64,000 nt of DNA from Kuafuiihalomonas sp039024635 (GCA_039024635.1 JBCCQA010000008.1:1-64000), one strand, 5' to 3'; numbered from the stretch's first letter, positions 42,054-51,446 are shown. Numbers and translations: made by a program. The notes: generated from the sequence alone by a model not told the origin.

Positions 42054-43532
42054 TCAACCCTTCTTCTTGGCCTTGGCGGCCGCGCGCTGTTCCTGTTTGG
42101 CCGTCGCTTTGGCGAGGTCGATGGCAGACCGCAGCCTCCTCCTCATCAGCGCTCGACCCAGCACCACCATCACGTTGAAGAGCGGCGGACTCGCCTTGCG
42201 GCCAGTCAAGGCCACACGGAGAGGCATGAAGAGCTCCCCCGCCTTCCATCCGGCCTCTTCGGCCACCTGCCGCCCCAGGGCTTCCAAGCTCCCGGCCTCG
42301 AAGGGCGTGTAATGCTCGAAGGCCTCCAAGGCCGTTTCGAGGACCTTGGCCAGCTCTGCTAACCCGTGTCGCTTGGGTCGCAGGAGCTCGATGGGGAGTT
42401 CGACCTCCCCCCGGAAGAAATAGTCGGTCCCAGGAATGAATTGCTCACCCACGTCGATCCGCTCCTTCATCATGGGAACGAGAGCCGCGATCCGATCCCG
42501 GGAAAAGAGCTCGTCCCGCAGGAAGTCGGTCAGCTCTTCGGAGCTCATGCGCTCTCTAAACCACTTCCCATTCAGCCAGCTGAACTTGTCGAGGTCGAAG
42601 GTGGGGCCACCGAGAATGACCCGGTCCCAGTCGAGGGCCAATACGAACTCGTCGAAGTCGAACAGCTCGCGCTGGTCCGGCATCGTGAAGCCGAGCTGAG
42701 CCAGGAAGTTGACGACGGCCCGTGGATGAAAGCCGCGCTGGCGATAGTCGAGGAGTGAAACGGGGTTCTTTCGCTTCGAGATCTTCGACTTGTCGGCGTT
42801 CCGAAGGAGCGGCATGTGAATGAAGATCGGCGGCTTCCAACCAAAAGCCTGGTAGAGCAAGACGTGTTTGGGCGTTGAGCTGATCCACTCCTCCGCGCGA
42901 ATGACGTGGCTGATCTCCATCAGGTGATCGTCGACCACGTTGGCTAGATGATAGGTGGGGTAGCCGTCGGATTTCAGCAGGATCTGATCGTCTACTTGGG
43001 CCGCATCGAACTCGACCGGACCTCGAAGACGGTCCTCGACCAGTACTTTGCCTTCCAGCGGCGCCTTCATGCGAACGACGTAGGGCTTGCCGGCGGCAAG
43101 TTCAGTTTGGATGGTCGTTTCGGACAGGTCCCTGGACCGACGATCGTACCCAAGCGAGCGACCTGCAGCCTTCTGCTCCGCCCTCAAGGTCTCCAGCTCC
43201 TCCTTGGTGGCGAAGCAGCGATAGGCGTGGCCGGTTGCGAGGAGTTGGTCGACGTGGGCCCTGTAGATGTCCAAGCGCTCGCTTTGACGGTAGGGACCGT
43301 AGGGGCCGCCTACGTCTGGTCCTTCGTCCCAGGTCAGGCCCAGCCATCCCAGTCCTTCGAGGATCTGACGCTCCCATTCGGCGCGACTCCTTTCCTGGTC
43401 GGTGTCCTCCAATCGAAGAACGAATTGGCCGCCCTGCTGCCGAGCAAAGGCGAGGTTGAACAGGGCGATGTAGGCCGTGCCGACGTGAGGCTCGCCGGTG
43501 GGACTAGGACCGATTCGGACGCGGACCGTCAT
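42054..43532 (-). CDS. gltX: Glutamyl-tRNA synthetase
   Basis: A 492-aa class I aminoacyl-tRNA synthetase. The ATG at 43532 is chosen because it begins MTVRVRIGPSPTGEPHVGTA, where PSPTGEPHVGT is the HIGH-type motif; a GTG at 43550 adds six unneeded residues. The KMSKS-type loop is KSKISKRKNPVSLLDY. Length and blocks (ISHVIRAEEWISSTPKHVLL) fit bacterial GltX. It charges tRNA-Glu and, in bacteria lacking GlnRS, also tRNA-Gln; which applies here cannot be told. The Lys/Ala-rich tail AAAKAKKKG is low complexity. Confidence 0.96.
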   Translation of the reverse strand: MTVRVRIGPSPTGEPHVGTAYIALFNLAFARQQGGQFVLRLEDTDQERSRAEWERQILEGLGWLGLTWDEGPDVGGPYGPYRQSERLDIYRAHVDQLLATGHAYRCFATKEELETLRAEQKAAGRSLGYDRRSRDLSETTIQTELAAGKPYVVRMKAPLEGKVLVEDRLRGPVEFDAAQVDDQILLKSDGYPTYHLANVVDDHLMEISHVIRAEEWISSTPKHVLLYQAFGWKPPIFIHMPLLRNADKSKISKRKNPVSLLDYRQRGFHPRAVVNFLAQLGFTMPDQRELFDFDEFVLALDWDRVILGGPTFDLDKFSWLNGKWFRERMSSEELTDFLRDELFSRDRIAALVPMMKERIDVGEQFIPGTDYFFRGEVELPIELLRPKRHGLAELAKVLETALEAFEHYTPFEAGSLEALGRQVAEEAGWKAGELFMPLRVALTGRKASPPLFNVMVVLGRALMRRRLRSAIDLAKATAKQEQRAAAKAKKKG

Positions 43533-43603
43533 GGCCGCCGGACCTAGCACGAGTGCTTCGGCCGCGCCTGGCCTGGAGGGTTCCCTCGTGCCATGGGATC
43601 GCT

Positions 43604-44407
43604 ATGCGGATGCGACTTGGGGAACTCCTAATGCAGCGCGGCTTGATCACGGCCGAGATGCTCGGGGAAGCCCTCCAGGTCCAACGACGAAGAGGCCTGC
43701 GCTTGGGGACGGCCCTGGTCCGACTCGGCCGAATCACGGAGCAGCAGCTCGTGCGGGCTCTCTCAGAACGCTTGCAGGTGCCTCTCGCCGACGTTCAGCG
43801 ACCGGACCCCGATGCCCTCGGGGCGGTCTCGGCCCGCTTCGCGTCCGAGCACGAGCTCCTTCCGATTCGGCTGCGCACCGAGCGAGGTCGCCGGGTCCTG
43901 ACCGTCGCCATGAGCGACCCAACCGACGTCCAGACCATCGATGAGTTGGGGTTCATGGCCAACGCCCGCATCGAGGTCACGCTCGCCACCCCGAACGCGA
44001 TCGACCGGGCCATCCGGGCCGAGTGGGGGACACGCTTCGGAATCCACACTCATAACCACGAAGGCCCGGGAATCCATCTGCCCGACCGGCCTACAGGAGC
44101 GATGACCATTCTGCGACGAGGCGGGGGCGAAGACGAGATCGACACGGCGGCTCGAGCCTCCAACCGAGCCGAGACCGGCGGGATTGAGGAAGAGGCCATC
44201 CTGCTCACCGAAAGAGTCGTCTCTCCGCAGGCGGAATTGGAGGTCCCCAGCTCGGACCGACCACTCGGCGATGCGTCGGGCCAGGTCGTCGACTCCGAGT
44301 CGGTACGGGAGATGGAGAAGCGGTTTTGGGCCCTGATGCGCCTTCTGACCCGCAAGGGCGTCATCTCCAAAGAGGACTTCCTGCGGGAGCTCGGCGAGGA
44401 AAGCTGA
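43604..44407 (+). CDS. MshEN (GspE N-terminal) domain protein
   Basis: A 267-aa protein from the ATG at 43604 (another ATG at 43610). Residues 4-135 match the type II secretion/pilus ATPase N-terminal domain: RLGELLMQRGLITAEMLGEA, LGTALVRLGRITEQQLVRAL and LTVAMSDPTDVQTIDELGFM. No ATPase domain follows. MshEN domains can bind c-di-GMP, and an FHA-GGDEF cyclase is encoded in this window, so it may be a c-di-GMP effector (inference). The tail (about 235-267: FWALMRLLTRKGVISKEDFL) is a conserved-looking helix. Confidence 0.75.
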   Translation: MRMRLGELLMQRGLITAEMLGEALQVQRRRGLRLGTALVRLGRITEQQLVRALSERLQVPLADVQRPDPDALGAVSARFASEHELLPIRLRTERGRRVLTVAMSDPTDVQTIDELGFMANARIEVTLATPNAIDRAIRAEWGTRFGIHTHNHEGPGIHLPDRPTGAMTILRRGGGEDEIDTAARASNRAETGGIEEEAILLTERVVSPQAELEVPSSDRPLGDASGQVVDSESVREMEKRFWALMRLLTRKGVISKEDFLRELGEES

Positions 44408-44413
44408 GCCGAT

Positions 44414-45553
44414 TCAGGGAGGCGAGGGGAGACGGGATGCGCTCTCTCTCGCGCCCTCGATCCGCAGCTGGGCGGGGGCGTCGATTCGGCTCGGCGCTAC
44501 GAGACCGGGTTGGAGGGCCGCGGGGCCCGATACGTCGTCGCCAGTGAAGACCTTGATCTCGAGCTCCGTCTTCCACTTCTCCAGCGCCGTTCGGACGCCC
44601 TTGTTTCGACGCTGTGAGCTCATCCGCTGCTCGATGAGGGGTCGGGCCTCGTCGAAGCTCAAGGTCCGGGGCGGGCGCTCAGCCTCCTTGCGAACGACGT
44701 GGAAGCCAAAAGGGCTTTCGATCACCCCCGACAGCTGGCCGGTCTTCAGTTCGTCGAAAGCAACCTTGCCGACCGGCTTGGGTAGCCGGTTCCTTGGAAG
44801 AAAGCCGAGGTCACCCTTGCGCGGGTCCGCGCTATCGGCCGCCATGTTGGTCCAGACGGTCTCGAAGCTCTCCCCCTTCCGGAGCCGTCCCAAGGCCTCT
44901 TCGGCTTTGGCTCGAGCCTGAACCCTCAGCTCCTCGGCCGGAGGGACACGGAGTAGGAGCTGCCGAAGCCTCACCTCGGCCGGCCGGTCGAAGTAGCCGG
45001 GGTGGGTATCATAGAAGCTACGCAGTTCGGCCACAGTCGGCTCGTTGGAGGGGACCCCGGCTTCGATGACCCGGCTGCGGCGAAGGTTCTCGATGAAAGA
45101 GCGATGGAGGCCTTCCTCGGTCGAGCCGCTGCGATTCACGAAAGCCGCAAAGCCCTCCTCACTGCCGAAGCCCTTCTTGTGTTCGGCCCACGCCGCCTCG
45201 ATGGCTTCGGGGCTGGGGTCGACCTCGAGTTCGACCGCCTTTTGCCGGATGACCTCGGCCTCGACCAACCGTCGAACCAGGTTGGCCCGGAGACGGGAAC
45301 GCAGCTCGGGGCGGATGTCGTCGTCGGCGCGGCGATAGCGTCGAAGCACCTCTTTGAATCCAGCCTCGAATCGGGCTTTGGAGATCTCGACCTCCCCCAC
45401 CTTGGCGACAGGATCGGGAAGAGGGGCTGGCGCTTTTGGCTCGGGGGCGGGAGCGCTCTCGGCCGGTGGGGCCGCCTCGGGCGCTGGGGCAGGCTCTTCT
45501 CTCTGGGTGCAGGCGCCGCCCAGGAGGAGAAGGAGCGTCCAGATCCTCTGCAT
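44414..45553 (-). CDS. PpiC/SurA-type peptidyl-prolyl isomerase lipoprotein
   Basis: A 379-aa lipoprotein from the ATG at 45553: MQRIWTLLLLLGGAC gives lipobox Cys15. The open frame to 45769 is antisense to comEC. A Pro/Ala-rich linker (about 20-45) precedes a SurA-N-like helical chaperone region (ISKARFEAGFKEVLRRYRR, then LRANLVRRLVEAEVIRQKAV). The parvulin rotamase domain (about 205-320) has LRQLLLRVP, KGDLGFLPRNRLPKPV and ESPFGFHVVRKEAERPPRTL. It probably helps outer-membrane or lipoprotein folding, which fits the many exported proteins here. Confidence 0.88.
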   Translation of the reverse strand: MQRIWTLLLLLGGACTQREEPAPAPEAAPPAESAPAPEPKAPAPLPDPVAKVGEVEISKARFEAGFKEVLRRYRRADDDIRPELRSRLRANLVRRLVEAEVIRQKAVELEVDPSPEAIEAAWAEHKKGFGSEEGFAAFVNRSGSTEEGLHRSFIENLRRSRVIEAGVPSNEPTVAELRSFYDTHPGYFDRPAEVRLRQLLLRVPPAEELRVQARAKAEEALGRLRKGESFETVWTNMAADSADPRKGDLGFLPRNRLPKPVGKVAFDELKTGQLSGVIESPFGFHVVRKEAERPPRTLSFDEARPLIEQRMSSQRRNKGVRTALEKWKTELEIKVFTGDDVSGPAALQPGLVAPSRIDAPAQLRIEGARESASRLPSPP

Positions 45554-45641
45554 CAGGCGTCGGTACTCGTGGCCGAGCAGACCGGTCAACGAAACGATTT
45601 GGGCCCCCGCCCGGAAGCCCCCGCGGGCAAACTGCCGTCGG

Positions 45642-47609
45642 GTGCGCTTCCTGTTGATCCCTTGCTGGATGACCCTGTGCTGGTACTGGTCATGGCCGAC
45701 ACCAGGGCCTTCGACGGGTTCGGCCGCCTTTCGTGGCCTGATCCGCGAGCAAAGCCATGACCGGGCCATTCTTCAGACCCGACACGGGGGGCAACGGATC
45801 AGGGTCCGGCTGGAAGGCGCCTGCGGGGAGACGGGCGACCTCGTGTCGGTCAGGGGCCGATGGCGAGGGCCCCGAGCGCCGGCTTTCGATGGCGCTTGGT
45901 CGGAGAGCCATGCCTGGCGGCGCCAGGGCCTGACGGGCGGGGTCGAGGTCGAGGGCTGTCGGGTCCTGCGGCCGGCCAGACCTGGTCTCAGAGCTCGGCT
46001 ACGAGAACGGGTCCGAGGCGCGATCTCCTTCGGGGCGGAGGGTGACGCCAAGGGCGTTCTGATGGCCTTGAGCCTGGGTGAGCGGGTCGAACTCTCGCCC
46101 AACTTCCGAGAGGCGATGAGCCGTTCCGGTCTGGCTCACCTCTTGGTCGTCAGTGGCCTCCACATTGGCTTCGTCGTCGGGGCCTGGGTCCAGGCCTGGG
46201 GCCTGCTCTTCGCCCATTGGCCTTGGCTACGGCATCGTTGGGGAAGCCGAGGTCCCGCCGCTCTCTTCGGTCTTCCCGTTCTCCTCCTGTATGCGGGCTG
46301 GATCGGTCCCAGTCCCTCCGTCCTTCGCGCGAGCTTGATGAGCTTCGCCCTGCTTCTCGGGGCCGCGGCCCGGCGTCGTGGGGTCCGGGCCCTGTTCTTT
46401 GCGCTGATCGGCTGTGCCCTCGTTGACCCCTCCAGTCTGGAGGGGCCCAGTCTTCAGCTTTCGGCCGCCGCCGTGGGCGGCATTAGCGCCCTTCGTGGCC
46501 CTGGCTTCGGCTGGCTACGGGCCGGCTGGGGGGCCACTGTCGCGACCTTGCCCTTCACGTGTTTCTGGTTCTCCACCGTGAGTTGGACCGGCTTTCCGGC
46601 CACGGTGCTCGTGGGGCCTCTGGTGGCGTGGGTTCTCGTGCCCGGGGCGCTCGTTGCGACGGGTCTGGAGCTTCTGTTCAGCTCGAGCCAAACCTGGACG
46701 TGGCTCGCCCATCCAGCCGAGCTCCTGTGCGGCCTCACGCGTTGGACGGCCGAGTTGCCGGGCGCTGGCTGGGCGGTCCCGCCCGGACGTGCACCGTTCC
46801 TCGGGGCCATGGCGCTGGCTCACCTGGCGGCGCTACGAAAGGCGCGCGCGAGCTGGGCCCTAGTCTCCTTGCTCGGTCTGCTCATGGGCTGCGCCTGGCC
46901 CGCCGCCCCAGGTCCGAACCGGCTCGTGTTCCTGCCCGTCGGTCATGGCACCGCCATCGTGGTGCACGACCAAGCGGGCGTGGCCTTGATTGACACGGGA
47001 CGGCCCTGGGCCACGAGGCGGGTGGTGATGCCCTATCTTCGGCATCATGGGGTGAACCGCCTTGAGCGCCTTGTGCTGAGCCATGAGGACGACGATCATG
47101 ACGGCGGCGCCGACGTCTTGTGGCCCCGACCGCGGAGCGTCATCGAGGACGGTGCACGTCCTCGGCGCTGGGGCCCGCTCAGACCTCTCGGCCGAGCCCG
47201 GGAGGAGGACTCGGACAACGACCGTTCCTTGGTCTTAATCTGGGAGAGCGAGGCCTGTTCGGCCCTCTTGCCCGGCGACATCGAGGTCGCACGGGAGAGC
47301 CGACTCCTCCAACTCCTCGAGCACCGCCCGCTCCTCGCCGTGCCGCACCATGGAAGCTCGAGCTCATCCAGCCCCGCCTTCCTAGCGCGCGTCCGTCCCC
47401 GATGGGCCGTGATCACCGTCGGGCCCAACGGCTACGGCCTTCCCGACCCCCAAATTGTCGCGAGGCTGAGGCAGACTGGAGCCAAGGTCCTCCGGACCGA
47501 TCGCCATGGCCAGATCGAAGCCCACTGCCTCGGAAGTCGGCTAGCCCTCAAGACTCGGCTTGCGCCCGCTCCCGCTCCCGGAAGCTCTTCCCCAGGTAGC
47601 GAACGATGA
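45642..47609 (+). CDS. comEC: ComEC/Rec2-family DNA uptake channel
   Basis: About 655 aa if it starts at the GTG at 45642 (giving a first hydrophobic helix VRFLLIPCWMTLCWYW); an ATG at 45669 is also possible. The N-terminal OB-like part (IRVRLEG, GDLVSVRGRW) is followed by the competence domain (LAHLLVVSGLHIGFVVGAWV) with many helices. The C-terminal metallo-beta-lactamase-like domain has LSHEDDDHDGGADV, LLPGDIE and VPHHGSSSSSS. ComEC carries single-stranded DNA across the inner membrane in natural transformation. Its 3' end overlaps the convergent translocase gene by 62 nt. Confidence 0.88.
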   Translation: MRFLLIPCWMTLCWYWSWPTPGPSTGSAAFRGLIREQSHDRAILQTRHGGQRIRVRLEGACGETGDLVSVRGRWRGPRAPAFDGAWSESHAWRRQGLTGGVEVEGCRVLRPARPGLRARLRERVRGAISFGAEGDAKGVLMALSLGERVELSPNFREAMSRSGLAHLLVVSGLHIGFVVGAWVQAWGLLFAHWPWLRHRWGSRGPAALFGLPVLLLYAGWIGPSPSVLRASLMSFALLLGAAARRRGVRALFFALIGCALVDPSSLEGPSLQLSAAAVGGISALRGPGFGWLRAGWGATVATLPFTCFWFSTVSWTGFPATVLVGPLVAWVLVPGALVATGLELLFSSSQTWTWLAHPAELLCGLTRWTAELPGAGWAVPPGRAPFLGAMALAHLAALRKARASWALVSLLGLLMGCAWPAAPGPNRLVFLPVGHGTAIVVHDQAGVALIDTGRPWATRRVVMPYLRHHGVNRLERLVLSHEDDDHDGGADVLWPRPRSVIEDGARPRRWGPLRPLGRAREEDSDNDRSLVLIWESEACSALLPGDIEVARESRLLQLLEHRPLLAVPHHGSSSSSSPAFLARVRPRWAVITVGPNGYGLPDPQIVARLRQTGAKVLRTDRHGQIEAHCLGSRLALKTRLAPAPAPGSSSPGSER

Positions 47610-48900
47610 GGATCCAGACGATCAGCAACGGGATCGTAAGGAAGCTGAGCCATCTGACGCCCTCGAAGCCTACCACGATGGAGGTGATGAGGAGGTTGAT
47701 GCCGACGGCGACGGCCTTGGCCGAACGCTGGATGAACATGTCGATGAAGGCCTTGGCCTTGTACTTCTCTTCTCGACTCGTGACCGTGTACAGCGCCTCC
47801 CGCGCAGACTGGTTGATCGAGTAGTTGAAGGCATTGTCGGAGGCGCTGAGCGCACCGCCCATGAGGACGATGGGGGCGACTAGGAAGCCCACCGAGCCAC
47901 TCAGGGCGGCGACGGGAAGGAACAGGAGTGCGATTCCGACCCCGAAGCGCTGCATGACCAAAGACGTGAGGAAGAACTGAATGAAGAGCGCGGTCCAGTT
48001 TGTCACGGAGTAGGTCGTCGCGAAGGCTTTGCCGGCGTCGAGGCCGGCCGTACTGGCGTAGTGTTCGATGGTGGCCGTGAACTGGAAATCCAGGATGGTG
48101 GATATGATCTCGTAGATGCCGACCAGCGCCACGAGCGACAGCAAATACGGAGACCGGAGGACGAGCCTGGCGCCTTCAATGGCTGCGTTGCCCTTGGGCG
48201 CCTCCTTCTTCTCGGATGAGGGTGGTGGGGGAGGAGGAGGATTCTCGGCCTCCTGAGCGCTCACGATTCGCCCGGCCGCAACCGCGAGCCCCACGATGAC
48301 CACACCCAGAACGAGACAGACCACCATCCAGCCGGGATAGGAGATGGCATCGATCTGGGTGCGGACGAAGGTGCTTCCTACTGCCCCTCCCACCACACCG
48401 CCGAGGCCGATGACGCCATACATCCGCTTGGCCGCCTCGGCCCGAAGCGAGTCATTCACGAAGGCGAAGAAGGTCGCAACCATCAGCGTGTTGTAGAGGT
48501 CGCCGAATAGGTAGAAGCTCCACACGACCACGTCGCTCAAGCTTCCGAGCAGGAAGATGTAGAGCACGAAGCCAGCAAATATCACTCCTGAAAAGGCAAG
48601 CGTGAGCTGCTGACGCCGCAGCTTGTCCGACATGATGCTGAAGGCGGTCGCAGCCACGAGAGCCACGAACATGTTCAGGACCTTGGCCAGCAGCTCGGCC
48701 TGACTGGCGGTGAAGACGCTGCTCATCAGCTCGAAACCGGAGTCGGCGTAGAACTCGATGAATACGGTCTTCTTGATGGGCTTCAGGATCCAAAAAGTCG
48801 TGATGACGAGAAAGAAGTAACCGAAGAGCAGGAGGGCGAGGGGCCACTCATTCCGGCGGAGCGCCACGATCTGCTTGAAGGGGTTCGAGGCCGATGCCAT
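47548..48900 (-). CDS. NTP/NDP exchange transporter (ATP/ADP translocase family)
   Basis: A 450-aa multi-pass membrane protein resembling Npt1/Npt2 nucleotide transporters (TLC family): LLLFGYFFLVITTFWILKPI, FVNDSLRAEAAKRMYGVIGL and DNAFNYSINQSAREALYTVT. Two six-helix halves are joined by a cytoplasmic loop with seven prolines (about 222-230). In Chlamydia and Rickettsia such proteins import host ATP. Related genes also occur in free-living bacteria, where the substrate is unclear. It is divergent from yraN, with a 9-bp inverted repeat 20 bp upstream of its start. Confidence 0.8.
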   Translation of the reverse strand: MASASNPFKQIVALRRNEWPLALLLFGYFFLVITTFWILKPIKKTVFIEFYADSGFELMSSVFTASQAELLAKVLNMFVALVAATAFSIMSDKLRRQQLTLAFSGVIFAGFVLYIFLLGSLSDVVVWSFYLFGDLYNTLMVATFFAFVNDSLRAEAAKRMYGVIGLGGVVGGAVGSTFVRTQIDAISYPGWMVVCLVLGVVIVGLAVAAGRIVSAQEAENPPPPPPPSSEKKEAPKGNAAIEGARLVLRSPYLLSLVALVGIYEIISTILDFQFTATIEHYASTAGLDAGKAFATTYSVTNWTALFIQFFLTSLVMQRFGVGIALLFLPVAALSGSVGFLVAPIVLMGGALSASDNAFNYSINQSAREALYTVTSREEKYKAKAFIDMFIQRSAKAVAVGINLLITSIVVGFEGVRWLSFLTIPLLIVWILIVRYLGKSFRERERAQAES

Positions 48901-48919
48901 GGCTTGGCATCCGAATCAT

Positions 48920-48952
48920 CGAGCGCTGCTTCGGTCAAACCTCCAGCGCTCG
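48920..48952. repeat. 9-bp perfect inverted repeat upstream of the translocase gene
   Basis: CGAGCGCTG (48920-48928) and CAGCGCTCG (48944-48952) flank a 15-bp spacer. The spacer contains TTGACC on the bottom strand, a possible -35 for the translocase gene. It may be an operator or a leader hairpin. The rest of the 213-bp gap up to yraN holds nothing I recognise. Confidence 0.45.
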
Positions 48953-49113
48953 GCCTAGGTCGCATGGAGCAATCGAGAAACAGGCGTCCTTCGCGAGCTT
49001 CGCAATCTGGCCCGCGAAAAGCGTTCAATTCCGCCGGCCGGAGGGCGTTTCTTCCTTCGCACCGAGGAACGCTCTTCGCCGGATTGGGCACTGCCCGTGC
49101 AGCGATCCCGGGC

Positions 49114-49467
49114 ATGAAGTCGACAAGGGACCGAGGATCGAAGGCCGAAGCTCGGGCTGAAACGTACTTGAGCAGATTGGGCTATGAATTCGTGGGTCGC
49201 AACGTGGTCTGCGCTGGCGTCGAAATCGATCGAATCGCCTGGCACGAAGGAGAACTGTGCTTCATCGAAGTCCGGTCTCGAGCGTGCCATCGACATGGCT
49301 TTCCCGAGGAAACAGTGGGGCCCGCCAAGCGCAAACGCCTCCTGAAGGGCGCCGAGGCTTATCTAGGGCGCCATTTCGAGCGGTGGCCTCCGGTCCGCTT
49401 CGACGTAGTCGCCGTCAGCGGCCGTGAGGTCGTAGTCTTCGCGGGCGCCTTCGACGCGAGTCCTTGA
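49114..49467 (+). CDS. yraN: UPF0102 (YraN) family protein
   Basis: A 117-aa protein from the ATG at 49114; the long upstream frame is not supported. It has the restriction-endonuclease-like fold signature: GSKAEARAETYLSRLGYEFV, then GVEIDRIAWHEGELCFIEVR (equivalent to EIDLIA...FVEVK). The biochemical role is unknown; YraN proteins are often encoded beside rsmI, as here (53 bp gap). The motif residues E, D and E-x-K/R are kept, with Arg in place of Lys. Confidence 0.88.
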   Translation: MKSTRDRGSKAEARAETYLSRLGYEFVGRNVVCAGVEIDRIAWHEGELCFIEVRSRACHRHGFPEETVGPAKRKRLLKGAEAYLGRHFERWPPVRFDVVAVSGREVVVFAGAFDASP

Positions 49468-49520
49468 GCGGATTGAGCTTCCGAGCGGTCCAAAGGGAGG
49501 CGGTCTGATAGGGTCCCGGC

Positions 49521-50363
49521 ATGGCGCTGGTCGTCGTCGGGACACCGATCGGCCACCTGGGCGATCTGAGCCCCCGGGGAGTCGAAGCTCTGAAGAACGC
49601 CGACGTCGTGGCCTGTGAAGACACCCGGGTCACACGGAAGCTGCTCCAGACCCATGGGATCGATGTTCCGGTGAGCCCCTACCACGCCCATTCACCTCCG
49701 GCCGTTCTTCAACGCTTGGCGGATCGCGCCTTGGCCGGCGATGACGTTGCTTTGGTGTCGGACGCGGGCATGCCCACCCTGAGCGATCCGGGTCGAGAGC
49801 TGGTGGCGACCGTCCGGAGCCGGGGCGGAGCGGTGACGGTCGTCCCGGGGCCCAGCGCCCTGACGACCGCGCTCGCCGCATGCGGACTTCCCACTGAACC
49901 TCACCTCTTCCTTGGATTTCTGCCTCGACAAGGCAAGCGACGACGGCAGCAGATCGAATGGCTGGCTCAGCTGCCGGTGACTGGAGTCCTCTTCGAGTCC
50001 GCTCAGCGTCTTCCGAAGACCCTGGGGGAGCTGGCGGATCGACTTGGCGAGCGACCGGCCGCGGTGGCTAGAGAACTGACCAAACGCTTCGAAGAAGTCG
50101 TGGTCGCGCCCTTACCTGAGCTTGCCGGACATTTCTTGGAGCCGCCAAAGGGCGAGATCGTGCTCGTCGTAGGCCCGGGACATTCGAGCCCTTCGGAACC
50201 CGGAGACGAGCTAGACGAGTCCGCTTGGGTTGCCGAGGCCGCGCGGGGACTGGCTCTGGGAATGGCGCCCTCCCAGCTCGCCAAGGATCTGGCTAACCGC
50301 TCGGGTTCGCCTCGGAAGAAGGCCTACGACTGGGTGATGCAGGCGCAGCGCGGGGATGACTGA
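49521..50363 (+). CDS. rsmI: 16S rRNA (cytidine-1402-2'-O)-methyltransferase
   Basis: A 280-aa SAM-dependent enzyme that 2'-O-methylates C1402 in the ribosomal P site. Motifs of the tetrapyrrole-methylase fold: LVVVGTPIGHLGDLSPRGVE, DVVACEDTRVTRKLL, LVSDAGMPTLSDPGRELV, VTVVPGPSALTTALAACGLP and VARELTKRFEEV. The C-terminal domain ends with KDLANRSGSPRKKAYDWVMQ. It pairs with yraN upstream. Confidence 0.95.
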   Translation: MALVVVGTPIGHLGDLSPRGVEALKNADVVACEDTRVTRKLLQTHGIDVPVSPYHAHSPPAVLQRLADRALAGDDVALVSDAGMPTLSDPGRELVATVRSRGGAVTVVPGPSALTTALAACGLPTEPHLFLGFLPRQGKRRRQQIEWLAQLPVTGVLFESAQRLPKTLGELADRLGERPAAVARELTKRFEEVVVAPLPELAGHFLEPPKGEIVLVVGPGHSSPSEPGDELDESAWVAEAARGLALGMAPSQLAKDLANRSGSPRKKAYDWVMQAQRGDD

Positions 50364-50386
50364 CTTTCGGACCCTGCGGCCGAAAG
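50364..50386. terminator. Hairpin between convergent rsmI and response-regulator genes
   Basis: CTTTCGG (50364-50370) and CCGAAAG (50380-50386) form a perfect 7-bp stem beginning right after the rsmI stop. No T-run follows. It lies in the 39-bp convergent gap, so it may serve both genes. Confidence 0.45.
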
Positions 50387-50402
50387 CCGTCGCTAGTCAG
50401 AC

Positions 50403-51368
50403 TCACTCCTTGGTCAGGCGGGCGAGCTCTTCGCGAATGATTGCTTCAGCGAGCTCGGGTACGACCTCCCAAGCGATCCGCTCTACGACCTCTCGCGCCA
50501 TCGCCCGAACCTCATCCTCGCTGGACCCAGCCAAGACCGGGCTCGACGCCGCTCGTCGCGCGACTTCGTGGGTGGCCGCCTCGAGAGACGGCGGACGAGG
50601 GGGGGGCGAGGCCTCCAGCGATGGGGGGCGAGGCGGGGGCGCGGGGGAGGGCATCCTGGGCGGAGGCTCGGAAGCCAGAGCGGGTGGCTCCACCGGCAGC
50701 GAGAGATTGGGAGCCGATTCCACGAGCTCGGGCGCCGGTTCGAGGAACTCGGGTGCAGGCTGTGGTTCTTCGAACGAGGACAGGTCGAGCGACACTTCCC
50801 GTGACCTTGGCGGAGGCGCAGGCGGGGGGCCCGGCTCAGGTGCCGCGGAATCGAACTCGATGCTCGGGAGTGCGTCGGCAGCGTCCAGCTCCGGGACGTC
50901 TTCGATGTCGATGTCTTCGATCTCTTCGACGTCGTCACTGAAGGACCACACCTCACCCTCGTCGGGGAGGTCGGGAACGGCCGATAGCCGGGAGCCCGAC
51001 TGCGCGGCCTCAGCCATCGTGCGTTCGACCAGGTCGAGCAAGGACTGGGTGTCGAAGGGCTTCGCGATATGTCCCGCGACGCCAGCTGCGCTGCCCCGGC
51101 CTTCGTCCCATGGATGAAAGGACGAGGTCAGCAGAAGGACCGGAACATGGGGCGCTTGCGCCCTGAGGCTTTTTGCCACCTCATAGCCGTCCTGCTCCGG
51201 GAGTCCGACATCGAGCAAGACGAGCGAAACACCTCCGCGGCCGATCTGCGCGACGGCATCCGGTCCACTGTCGACGGCCAGCACTTCGAAGTCGGTGGTC
51301 CCGAAGGTGTAGCTGACCGCCGTTCGGATCGTTCGGCTGTCGTCGACGGCGAGGATCGTCTTGGTCAT
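50403..51368 (-). CDS. Response regulator with long Pro-rich linker and C-terminal helix
   Basis: A 321-aa protein. The receiver domain (1-120) is intact: TILAVDDSRTIR with the acidic pair, phospho-acceptor Asp53 in LLDVGLPEQDGYEV, and Lys in HIAKPFD. Residues about 130-275 are an acidic then Pro/Ser-rich linker with near repeats (APPPRPPSLEA, then SPPPRPPSLEA). The C-terminal 45 residues (MAREVVERIAWEVVPELAEA, then IIREELARL) form a helix often seen at the end of myxobacterial receiver proteins. No DNA-binding or enzyme domain is present. The partner kinase is not nearby. Confidence 0.85.
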   Translation of the reverse strand: MTKTILAVDDSRTIRTAVSYTFGTTDFEVLAVDSGPDAVAQIGRGGVSLVLLDVGLPEQDGYEVAKSLRAQAPHVPVLLLTSSFHPWDEGRGSAAGVAGHIAKPFDTQSLLDLVERTMAEAAQSGSRLSAVPDLPDEGEVWSFSDDVEEIEDIDIEDVPELDAADALPSIEFDSAAPEPGPPPAPPPRSREVSLDLSSFEEPQPAPEFLEPAPELVESAPNLSLPVEPPALASEPPPRMPSPAPPPRPPSLEASPPPRPPSLEAATHEVARRAASSPVLAGSSEDEVRAMAREVVERIAWEVVPELAEAIIREELARLTKE

Positions 51369-51446
51369 CGAGGCTCACGACTGAAAGCCGCCAATTATCG
51401 ACGGCTTACACCGAGTGCGGGGTACCACGGAGCCAGGGTGCAATCA

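Noticed and set aside
49025..49045. GTTCAATTC resembling a tRNA T-arm
   Set aside because: Only three flanking pairs form and no anticodon or acceptor stem is visible.
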